In this document: positions 10,498 to 20,234 of the stretch, one piece after another
Position numbering within the stretch: position 1 is the stretch's first letter
Layout: the number at the start of each line of letters is the position of its first letter
From: Edaphochlamys debaryana
Taxonomy: Eukaryota > Chlorophyta > Chlorophyceae > Chlamydomonadales
NCBI GenBank assembly: GCA_016858145.1
Contig: JAEHOE010000124.1
Span: forward strand, 310,001 to 374,000
DNA length: 64,000 bases
Direction of reading: 5' to 3'
The notes under the pieces: model-generated
Database searches by the model: none
What the model was told of the DNA's origin: nothing
The model's input: only the letters and a program-made list of their open reading frames with translations
Translations under genes and position numbers: made by a program

Positions 10498-13400
10498 ATG
10501 TCTGAGAAGAAGGAGATTGAGGAGATTGTGGAGGAATGCTGCGCTGTTTTTAGGCGGAGGTGGGGCTCGGGACCAAAGTGCCGGCTGCGCGCGGAATGGC
10601 GCCGCAGCTTCGCTGAGCGTTCTGAGCCTCTGCAGGCAAATCGAGGGGTCGCTACCATGCGCGAAGAGGACGCTGGACATCCTGCGCCAGATCGTGACGA
10701 ACAAGCGACACAGCACGGCTGCGGCGCTCATCGACGAAATCCGCACCGTCGGGTACCGGATGCAGGTCGCGCGCCCCGTCGGTAAGCCTTAGCTCTCAGT
10801 ATGGAGGCTGAGCTGCCTGTCCGGTGGGGTCTGGGCCCAGACCGGCACGCCTCTGCCCTCGACCCATCCTCCCCCCTCCTCCCCGCACCCATCGCCGACG
10901 CTGCCATGCCACAGAGCTGGCCATCGGCAACATGGTTCGCCGCGTACTGCACGTGATCCGCGAGGAGGCTAAGCAGGAGGAGATAGACGAGTCTAAGCCA
11001 GCGGCCTCGGCGCCCTCGGCCACGGAGGACCACCCCCGGGGCCAGGTGCGGCCTCACCGCACCAGGCCGGGGGCGCGCGGGTCCGGAGGTACCAGTGCCT
11101 GTGGGGTCCAGAGGCCCACACCCCGGGCTTGTTCTAGGCCCTCGCAGGGTTACGGGTGGGGTGGCTGTGTGAATCGGGTGTCCACTATCCGCCCGGGGAC
11201 GCAGAAGGCGGGGCTCTGGACCACAGCGGTGCGTGCCGTCTTCCCCCAGCGGCCATGGCTAAAGCGAGGGCCGCAGCCTGGGCCTTGGGGCTTCACAGCC
11301 CTCCCACAGCCTTTCACGGAGCCACCGGGGGGCGTCTCGGGCCCTGAACAGCAGGACCGGGGCCGGGGCCCCGGGCTTCGCCATGGACGCCCTCGGGAGT
11401 TCGAGCGAGCGGCCGGTGGGGCTGCTAGCCCGGGAGGAGGAGCCAGCACTACACGGGGTGGTCTACAGCTTTACAACCTGGGGGCTCGCTGCCCCAGGGG
11501 CGGATCTGTTACAGCCCGAGAAGGCCCGGGCGCCCACCTGCCCGGGCGGGGGCTGCACGGGGGATGGTCAACGCGGCGGAGACCGCGGACTGCCGTCCAC
11601 AGCGCACAAGCCAGCGAGCGAGGCGCAACCCAGCCCAGCCTTTTAACGCTTTCCACTTGCACCCACCGCCTTCCCCTCATCAGCTCCTGGGGCCCCTCCT
11701 GCCCTCCCCCTCCCTACCCCCCAGGGCTCCGGGCTGCTGACGCAGGCCTTCAAGGGGCGGCTGCAGATGCCGCGCGGCCCCTCGCTTTCCAACCTGCTGG
11801 ACGACCCCCAGATATTCTCAGCTACGCTGGCGCCCATTGCCGAAGGGGCGGCCACGGAGCGGGGGCCAGACCCGGAGGCGGAGTCGCAGGTGGGTGGTAG
11901 AGGGGGGTGGGGATGCGGGAGAGGGGTGCGAGGAGAGGTGCGGGGTCGTGCGGAGGGGGGGTGCGGGGGCGTGCGGAGGAGCGAGCCTGATGCGCACCGG
12001 TTGGGGGGAGGTAGGTGGGGGGTGGGGGGTGGTCAGCACGGGCGAGGGGGGCCGGCTGCGGGGGTTGGGCCCGGGCGGTGCAGCGGTGTACTCTCGGCGG
12101 GTCGCAGGTGTTGAGCGCAGCGGGGGCGGAGCCATGGGCGCGCGGGGGGCTGAGGGGGGCGTCCATGCGGCGAGTGGCGAGGACCCCCATGTGACGGCGG
12201 GGCTGGACCAGCATTGGGCCAGCGGTGTCAGAGGGGCCCGGGCCCGCAGCTGGTGGGCTGGGGGACGAAACCGAGTCGCGGGGCTCAGCTCTTACGGTAC
12301 GGGCGTCGGGGCCAGACGAGGGCCGCACGACGGCACGAGCCGACGGCGGCGGCGACAGTCTGACTGGGGCGGGGCGTGAAGGGGGACACCGGATGAGCTC
12401 CGGCGTTGGGCTTGTTGGGGGCCTCGGAGTGTGACCCTGGCCGGGTGCATGCACCGGCGACAGAGGGGGCATCGGAGGTTCCATGGGCCGTGGCCGTTCG
12501 CGAAACGCTTTGCCACCGCACTGCTCTCCTCGCCCCCGCAGGCCTCGGCCCGGCCCAGCGCCGTCAAGGGGCAAAACAAGAAGACGCCCGCCAACTGGAA
12601 GGTCGGGGGCAGCACCTGGAGGGACAGGGAGGCAGAGGGCTATCGCCGGGGTGTCTTATGGGGTTGGGGAAACGCATTCGCGGGCGAAGTGAGAGCACCC
12701 TTACCCGAATGTGAAACCCGCCAACTGGAAGGTGGGGGCAGCGGGCCGGGGGGACATTGGAAGGTGGGGGCAGGGGAGGCAGGGGGGCATAGCCATGGAG
12801 AGGGGTGTGGAACAGCGGGGGAGTGGCACGCTCGGAGAGGCGGGAAGGGGCTTGCAGCAGGGGTGGATGAGGGGAGCCAGGAGCCCTCTCCGCCCGCCAC
12901 GCATCCGTTCCCTCATCAATATTCTGGGTCCCGTAATCAGCAGTGGATGGTCGCGTCTGCCGCCTGGAGCGGCATGAATGTGGCAGCAGCGGTGGACGAG
13001 CACTGGGCCCAGCCTGACGCTTGCTACATGGTCCAGCGCGAGCAGCTGGCCTCCTCTGCGGCGGCGGTCAGCAGTTTGGGAGTCGCGCTTGCCGCCTGGA
13101 GCGACACAGGGGGGGGGATGCGGCGCACCGGCCTGCTCCCCGCGCCACGCACCCGCACACTCGCCCCCGCCTCGGTCCGCATCCTGGAACACGCCATCAA
13201 TAACCTCCACCGCTCACCCCCCCCCCAGGGCAAGCACGAGGTCATTGAGTCCATCAATGAGCTCATCGACGAGCTGGATCACATCCAGGTGGGAGGGGGG
13301 GCAGGAGGAGCGAGGGGCTGTGGAGGAATCCTTGGGGGGAGGAAGGGGGGGGAAGGGGGGTGCAAAAGGACGGTAGGTAGGGGGGGGGTGGCTGCTCGTC

Positions 13401-15667
13401 GACGAGCGGGACCACAGGGCCAGTGTCGCCCTAGTGTCACCCCAGGAGAGCGAGGGACTGGGGTGTCTCCTCACGGCAAGGCGGATGCGAAGCAGGTTAC
13501 GCGGGAGAGGAAGAGCGCTGCCTCTCACCGTCCTACCTACCGGGTCCTCCCGCGCTCAACCCCGCAGGGCAGCATCACGACGCAGGGCGTGGAGCACATC
13601 CACGCCAACGAGGTGGGGCCGGGGGGTTGCAGCCGGGAGGGGGGGAGCAAAACTGTTGGGAAGAATCAGAGTGCAAAGAGGGAGAGAGACCGGTAGCCCG
13701 CGAGCCCGTTCGCCCGGGCGCGGGAAAGGAAGGGTGGTGTTTCTTAGCCGAGGGGGATCACATCACGGGAGGACGGGCTGGGCCCTGGGACTATGTGAGA
13801 AGGCATGTGGAGGCAGGGGCGGGAGCTGCGCGCGTGCCGGTGGGGCCGGGGGCGGTGGTCTTGCGCCCCGATGTTGGGGACTCAGGCGGGATCAGGGTCG
13901 GGGTCAGGGGCGGGGTGGGTGGGGGGCGGGACCCTGCACATTGGCGGTGTCCGTGACCGTAGATATGGGGCCTCAGCGCATGCGCGCATCACCCAGGCTC
14001 ACAAGCTGGCAAGCGGGGGCCCCACCCTGCGTGCCCTTCCAATCCCACACCGCCCCACCCCACCCTCCACCCCAACCCCACCCTCAGGTCATCCTCACTA
14101 TCGGCATGTCGGACACCACCTTCTTCTTCCTCAAGGAAGCATCCAAGAAGCGCGAGTTCCAGGTGGGGAGGGAGGGGGGCTGGGGAAGAGCGGGGAGGGA
14201 AGGGGGCGAGGGGAGAGCTCCAGGTGGGGAGAGCTCCGCGTGGGGAGAGCTCCCTGTGGGGACGGGCGAGGGCAACGCGCGCGCGAGGCGGGGGAGTTCC
14301 AGGCGGAGTTCCAACTCCTTCAAAAGCCCCCAAACCCCTTGCACCCAAACCCCCTTGCACCCAACGCCCTGCTTCCCCCACCAACCCACCCGCGACGCCA
14401 CCCACCCGTCCCCCCAACCCAGGTGGTGGTGGCCGAGGGCGCCCCCCGCTACGACGGCCACCTCATGGCCCGCAAGCTGGCCGACGCAGGCATCACCACC
14501 ACCCTCATCGCCGACAGCGCAGTCTACGCCATGATGGCCCGTGCCAACAAGGTGCGTGCATGTGTGCATGTGCGGTACGGCACACGGCGTACGGCACACA
14601 CCGCACGGCGTTGTCCCGTCTGGCCGGCGCTGCTCGCACTTCGCCACGGTACGCTCTCCTGCCCAACCAACAATTCAAACGCCAACCGCCAACCGTCAAC
14701 CGCAGGTGCTGGTGGGCGCGCACGCGGTGCTGGCCAACGGCGGCGTGGTTGCGCCCGTGGGCATGCACGTGGTGGCGCTGGCGGCCCGGCGGCACTCTAT
14801 CCCCTTCGTGGTGCTGGTGGGGCTGCACAAGCTCTCGCCGCTGTTCCCCACCGACCCCGACCTGCTCTACAACGGTGGGGTGGGGATGGGGGAAGGGCAG
14901 GAGGGGTGGATTGAGGGGAGGGTCGAAGAGGGGGGAGGGGGGAAGGGCGACGGACCCCGACCTGCGCTACAACGAATGGGGGGTGCTGGGGCGGAGGGCA
15001 GGAGGGGGCAGGGGCAGGAGGGAAAGGGGAAGGAGGGGACGGGACAGGAGGGGGAAGGGGCAGGAAGGGGGTGGGGAGCGGGAGATGGGGAGAGGTACTG
15101 CTTGAGTGGAGGGGGTTGGGGCACCGCCGCCCTCCCCGCCTCACACGCCTACCCCTCTCCTCACCCATTCCCACTCATCCCCACTCCATCACGCCAGCCC
15201 CGCTCCCACCCCACCGTTCCACCCCAGAGTTCAAGGGCCCCGCGGACGTGATCGACTTCGACATCCTGGGCGAGGCCTTCACGCAGCAGCAGCAGCTGCA
15301 CGAGGCGTCCACCGCCGCCGCCCACCCCTCCCTCGCCTCCGTCTCGGGCCTCGACTCCGCCGCCAACCCCCTCGTGTCCTCCTCCGGGCCGCTGCTCGCG
15401 TCCGGGCCCGTCGCCTCCGCCGCCTCGCTCGGCGGCGCATCCACCTTCGACGTCGCTTCGTCTTCCGGGCTCCGTTGGGATCCGCTCCCCGGCAACGTGC
15501 ACGTGCCCACGCCGCTGTTCGACTACGTGCCGCCGCAGCTCATCTCACTCTTTATCACGGACATGGGCGGCCGTACGCCGTCGTACGTTTACCGCCTGCT
15601 GACCGAGTACTACAGTCGGGAGGACTACTTCCTGTCACGGGAGGTGTTTGGGAAGGACGGGCGGTGA
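10498..15667 (+). CDS. EIF2B2: Translation initiation factor eIF2B subunit beta
   Basis: Regulatory subunit of the eIF2B guanine-nucleotide exchange factor. Eleven exons join in frame: 10498-10559, 10636-10781, 10915-11045, 11725-11889, 12542-12601, 13229-13288, 13568-13612, 14088-14162, 14423-14551, 14706-14874, 15228-15667 (493 aa). Family stretches in order are RTLDILRQIVTNKRHSTAAA, ELAIGNMVRRVLHVIREE, EVIESINELIDELDHIQ, GVEHIHANEVILTIG, KLADAGITTTLIADSAVYAM, ANKVLVGAHAVLANGGVVAP, HKLSPLFPTDPDLLYNEF and FDYVPPQLISLFITDMGGR, followed by PSYVYRLLTEYY. It is longer than the 351-aa human protein because of a Ser/Ala-rich insertion (about 15285-15500) and an acidic/Ala-rich linker after the N-terminal helices. 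The ATG at 10498 gives MSEKKEIEEIVEECC; the ORF is closed by TGA at 15665. Confidence 0.94.
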
Positions 15668-17762
15668 GGGCGGGGGTCAGGGGGGCGGGAAGGCAGGGGG
15701 GCGGGTACGTGTGAGCGGGCTGAGGGTGCAGGAGGAAGGTGTGGGGAAGGGTTGCAGGAGCTAGGGCGCCGGCACAGGGAGGAATGCGGCGTCGACGGGT
15801 GGTGCTGGTGGCGCGGGACGATGGGCAGCGGAAGGGGTCGGGGGCGAGGGCACGGGGGCGTGCTTTAGGGCTGCAGGTTGGAGCAGGCACCCCGCGGCGG
15901 GGCCTGCGGGCACGCTGGGCGCTGGGGGCAGTGGTGCGAGGAGCTAGGGCGCTTGCTGCTGGGCAGGCGGACGTGCTGGTGCCGGTATGGTCGCGGTCTG
16001 CGATTGAGGTGCAAGCAAACGCAGGCGGGGCTAACCGCCTGGCGAGGGGTTATTATAGACAACGGGGCGTAGTGCCGCGGTGTTGGCGTCGCATGATGTT
16101 GGCCGACGCAGAATGCCTGTGCCTGTGAACGGGGTACCTGGTCGCCGAAAGTGGCTTCCAGGCTGAAAGTCCCGCCTAGAGTAACCGGGGCTGCTCCGCG
16201 CGTCGGTGCACCGAGAGGGGCTGGCGAGCCGGCTCCACCGAAGGAAAGCCCCGAGAAGCCCCGCTTACCTCGCCGTTTACCTGTGCGCCGCTGCTGTGCG
16301 TCCTCCGCTCCGCGAGAAGCGCGCCCACGGAGGCCTAAGCGTCCCCACGTCCCACGGAGCCGAACCTGTGGGTAGTGACGGTGTTGTCCCAGAGACGGAA
16401 GGGCAGAGGGTGAGCGCCCGAAGACTTGAGAGCATGCCAGCGGGGTGAACAGGCGGACGGTGAAGGCCAGCGCGGCCAGTGTCTAGCAGGTAACCGAGGG
16501 CTCGGGCTATGGTGGTGTAGCCGGTGCGGCCACCTGCGCGGCAGGAGAGGGGCGGGGCAAAAACGGCCGTACCCGGACCATGTGAAGTGCGAGCGGAACC
16601 AGGGGGGGCCGGTGCGGTGCGGTGCGATGCCGTGTACGGGGGCGGACCAGAGACAGGGGGCGTGCGTGCTGGTGTGCAACGGAACTAAAGCAGCCGGCGG
16701 GCCATGAAGCGTGGCTCCCCACCGTCCGCAGTGAACGGGGGCTCTCGGGGCACACAAGGGTCATAGTAAGTACCGCATGGCCTTACATCGCCTGTGCTCA
16801 CGGCCGTCATCGAGCCGAGGGCAGTGCACGCAACCCCATACGCAGGGAGAGCGGCCATACGCGGCGCAGCCCAGGGCACCATCCTAGCGACCCGGACCAA
16901 GCAAGGGGGGCCTACGGCCGTCCCCGGCCTCCGGGACGCACGACCCGGACCGGGCAGAGGGACCGTAAGGCCGTCTCTCCCGCCGAGCCGAACCAACTCC
17001 AAGCCGAAACGCGGCGAACCCCAGCAAGGCCCCCGCAGAAACCATCAGCAACAGACGGAAACCAGCAGAACCGAGCAGAACACAAAGAACGCAACAGCAG
17101 AACCGAAACCAGAGGCACCGAACCCAGAGACCCAGAGACCCCACAGCAGCGGAACCGAGGACCGGGCGAGCCCGTGGAACCCACAGGACCCCGAGCGCCT
17201 GGGCAACCAGGAAAGCTCTGAGCCGAGGGGTGTACGGCGGAAAGACTGGCGAGGGGTGTACGGCGGAAAGACATTCCCTGTTCGCCTGGCGACCATCCTG
17301 GGCTCCTTTGACGGCGCTGCCACCGCCGCCCCACCAAAACACGGAGCCGAGGGGTGTACGGCGGAAAGACTGGCGAGGGGTGTACGGCGGAAAGACATTC
17401 CCTGTTCGCCTGGCGACCATCCTGGGCTCCTTTGACGGCGCTGCCACCGCCGCCCCACCAGCAGCTGCCGGCAACGTGAGCAACAGAGACTGCCAGGGCT
17501 GCCGGCAGGAGACCAGCAACGGCTGCAGGCTGCAGCTAGCGCCGGCCCCAAGCCGGCTGCCGGAGAGGGCCTCTGAGGATGTCACGGCAGGGTCACGGGT
17601 TCCGGTGAAACCGCCCCGTCACGGGCACCCCTGGTCACGGGCCTCACGTTCTCCGTGCTGCCGCGACGTCACGGGTCTCACCGGCTGCAGCTTAAGACCT
17701 GAGCTTCGCAGCCGTCTTTGGTAGGTGGACCCGCAGGCGGAGGCAACGCGTTTGCAGCGCCC
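15668..17762. other. Intergenic region between EIF2B2 and aprataxin
   Basis: No supported gene. It holds the EIF2B2 3' UTR, a G-rich stretch, and a 124-bp direct repeat. Compact purine-rich sequence at about 16120-16900 looks structured but I cannot assign it to any RNA family. Confidence 0.5.
17221..17460. repeat. 124-bp direct tandem repeat (two copies)
   Basis: The unit beginning agccgaggggtgtacggcgg at 17221 recurs at 17345 and stays nearly identical to about 17460. Each unit contains the internal motif ggggtgtacggcggaaagac twice, so the repeat is nested. It lies about 300 bp upstream of the aprataxin start. Confidence 0.9.
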
Positions 17763-19275
17763 ATGGCCTCACTGCGCGAGGGCGCGGCCGCGACCGCAGG
17801 CGGGAGCGGCACCGGCGGAGGGGCCAGTGGTGGCGCGGCGCGCCCGCACCGCAGCAGTGCGCCTCCTTGGCGGCGTGCAGGTGCTGCCCGCGACCTCCGC
17901 TTTGACCTGACGGGGGAATGGGCCCAGCCGCTGCGCAAGTGCGCCCTCGACCCCGCCAACGCTGACCAGACCATCCTGTACATAGACGAGCAGGTGGGCG
18001 CTTGGGACAGGTAGGGGCAGAGCATGTATGGACGGGCATGAACGGACGCCGGGTCGCAGGGCCAGCGGCCCAGCCTACATGCTTTGGTCTAGAGGCCCAG
18101 CAGCGGGTCATGCTTTCCCTGCCTGCACCTTGCGCCTCAAGCGCCTGCCTACCGTACCTTCTCTGCGCCCCCCACTCGGGCCCCTGCCTCTCACTGCTCC
18201 CGTATCGACCCACCCGTATCCCACCTACCCTGCCCTGCCCTGCCCTGCCCCGGTCCGCTCCTCACGCAGGTGGTGTTGATCTTAAAGGACCGCTTCCCCA
18301 AGGCCCTGTATCACGCACTGGCGGTGGCGCGGGACCCGGCGCTGCGCAGCATTGCGGACCTGCGCCCCGAGCACCTGCCGCTGCTGGCCCACATGCGGGA
18401 GGTGGCGGTGGCCTGGGTGCGCCAGGAGAAGGCCAAGGTGAGGAGCTGCCTGGCGCCGTGGCGCGTGCTTGTGAAGGGCTGCTCGCATGAGCCTGGGAGC
18501 CTCAGGCGCGGTGATTAGCCGGCCGGCCTTAGATACGGAACCGAAAGCCCGAGGAAACCGAAGCCCGACCGGCGCGTGCTGTGTGTGTGGATAGGGGCGG
18601 CGCGGAGCTTGTGATGACGGGCCCGGGCCTTGGCCGTATGGCAATGGCCTGCTGCTGGGATTGGCTGGGGTGACGGCAGCCCCGCAGCTGCGCTGTGCTC
18701 CGCCCCCGCCCGCAGGACCCCGGGGCTGTGGCCTTCAAGCTGGGCTTCCACGCGGTGCCCTCCATGGCGCAGCTCCACATGCACGTGGCGTCGCAGGTGG
18801 GCCGCGGGGGCTGAGGAGCCAAGGCCGAAGGGGGGGTTGCGCTGGGGGACGGGGGTTGAGGGAAGCGAGGGAAGTTGACCAGTGGCCATGCTGGCATCAA
18901 GCTCGCTCCACCTCCGCCTGGAGCCGCTGCCGCTGCCGCCACCCACCCAGAGTGAGCCGCTGTTGCCGCCACCGCTAGCCACCTCCACGAGCACCCTCTC
19001 CTCCCCCCCTTCTTGCCAAGGACTTCGACTCCCCGACGCTCAAGAAGAAGAAGCACTGGAACGCGTTCACCACTGCGTTCTTCCTGCCCTTGGAGACCGT
19101 CGAGGCGGAGCTGCGCGACCGCGGGCGCCTGGCGCTGATGCCCCCCGCCGAGGAGCGGCGCCTGGAGGGGCTGGGCCTGCGCTGCCACGGCTGCGGCCAG
19201 CCGTACGGGGCGCTGCCCGAGCTCAAGCAGCACATCGTGGGGTGCGAGGGCGTGAGGCGGCTGCCGGGGCTGTGA
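17763..19275 (+). CDS. APTX: Aprataxin-like protein (HIT domain plus zinc finger)
   Basis: DNA-end repair enzyme of the HIT superfamily; aprataxins remove 5'-AMP from abortive ligation intermediates. Four exons join in phase 0: 17763-17993, 18270-18437, 18716-18796, 19021-19275 (244 aa). Family features are the opening strand ILYIDEQVVLILKDRFPKAL, then FKLGFHAVPSMAQLHMHV, SQDFDSPTLKKKKHWNAF, and a C-terminal finger CHGC...QHIVGC (C-x2-C-x12-H-x3-C). The histidine triad reads Q-L-H-M-H-V, so the first His of the H-x-H-x-H pattern is Gln while the two following His, including the catalytic position, are kept. There is no FHA domain, unlike vertebrate aprataxin. The ATG at 17763 is the only start before the conserved core. 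Confidence 0.93.
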
Positions 19276-19991
19276 CGGGCGCGTTTGGGCGCGTTCTGTT
19301 GTCTGGAACACGGCGTAGTGCTGACTTCTGAGCTCAGGGCTTGGAGCCAGGAGGGCATGGAGGTTAAGTGCAAGGGGCAGCTATCCGGGTCTGGGCCCCC
19401 ACACAGTACCGGTAATGCGACGAGGTGCAAGGGCCCCGGGATGGGACGTAAGCCGTGCCCAGCCTGGCGTGTGGCGGGCGTGTGGTCTGGCACGGGAGGG
19501 CTGTGAGGTTAACAAGAGGGCTTACAAATCTATTCGGTCACCTGTTTCTCTCAGATGACCTGCAGCTCGCGTTGCTTTCCGCGAGCAGGGCTGCAGGCGC
19601 GAGCATGCGCGAGGATGCGGGCCCGGCAGCTCTGGTCAGGCCTGCAGGGCTGCACTCGGGGCTCCGCATAGGAGCAGCAGCTATGGAGGGGGGAGGGGCA
19701 ATGTAGGAAAAGGGGTCGTGCGGAGGAGCGGAACGGGGGCGGTGGGCGGGGAAGGCGCGAGATGCGCCCTGTGTTTGGGCCCGGCAGCGTGCGAGGCGGA
19801 AGGTGCGGCGTGCGGCTCAGCCGCAGCTCGTTTCCCACACCACACAAGGTGACTATCCACATCCTCTGCAACGCTTTTGTAAACAAGGACTAGCTCGCTC
19901 CACCTCGGAACAGCCCGTTCGCTCGCGTCTCGCTCCTTTTGCGCCTCATCACCGTGCTCTGTCTAGCAAGTGTTTTACGCCGACGCTCAAC
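19276..19991. other. Intergenic region between aprataxin and SPCS1
   Basis: No gene seen. It contains the aprataxin 3' UTR and the SPCS1 promoter and 5' UTR. Short open frames here look like shadows. Confidence 0.5.
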
Positions 19992-20234
19992 ATGGATTTT
20001 GTAGGGCAAAGGCAAGCGGAGAACGCGCTCATGTGGATCGTCTGCGTGTTTGCAGCAATCAGCTTCGTCCTAGGCTATGCAATGAATGATTTCAGCCTGA
20101 TGGTCAAGATCAACGGCGTGGGGCTAGCGCTGTCCCTGCTGGCAGTGCTCCCGGACTGGCCATTCTTCAACAAGAACCCGTGGACTTTCCTCCCGGCGCT
20201 CAATCCGGAGGGGAAAGACGAGAAGAAGAAGTAA
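19992..20234 (+). CDS. SPCS1: Signal peptidase complex subunit 1 (SPC12)
   Basis: Small ER membrane subunit of the signal peptidase complex. A single exon encodes 80 aa from the ATG at 19992 to TAA at 20232. The start MDFVGQRQAENALMWIV matches the family pattern MDxxGQKxAE. Two hydrophobic segments follow (about residues 14-30 and 41-56), separated by GYAMNDFSLMVKINGVG; then comes the conserved PDWPFFNKNPWTFL and a lysine-rich cytosolic tail ending DEKKK. Size and topology fit the family (about 80-105 aa, both ends cytosolic). No intron is needed. Confidence 0.95.
   Translation: MDFVGQRQAENALMWIVCVFAAISFVLGYAMNDFSLMVKINGVGLALSLLAVLPDWPFFNKNPWTFLPALNPEGKDEKKK

Noticed and set aside
16120..16900. 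Structured RNA or group II intron-like remnant
   Set aside because: Some purine-rich motifs looked suggestive, but I could not identify a domain V hairpin or any family signature.
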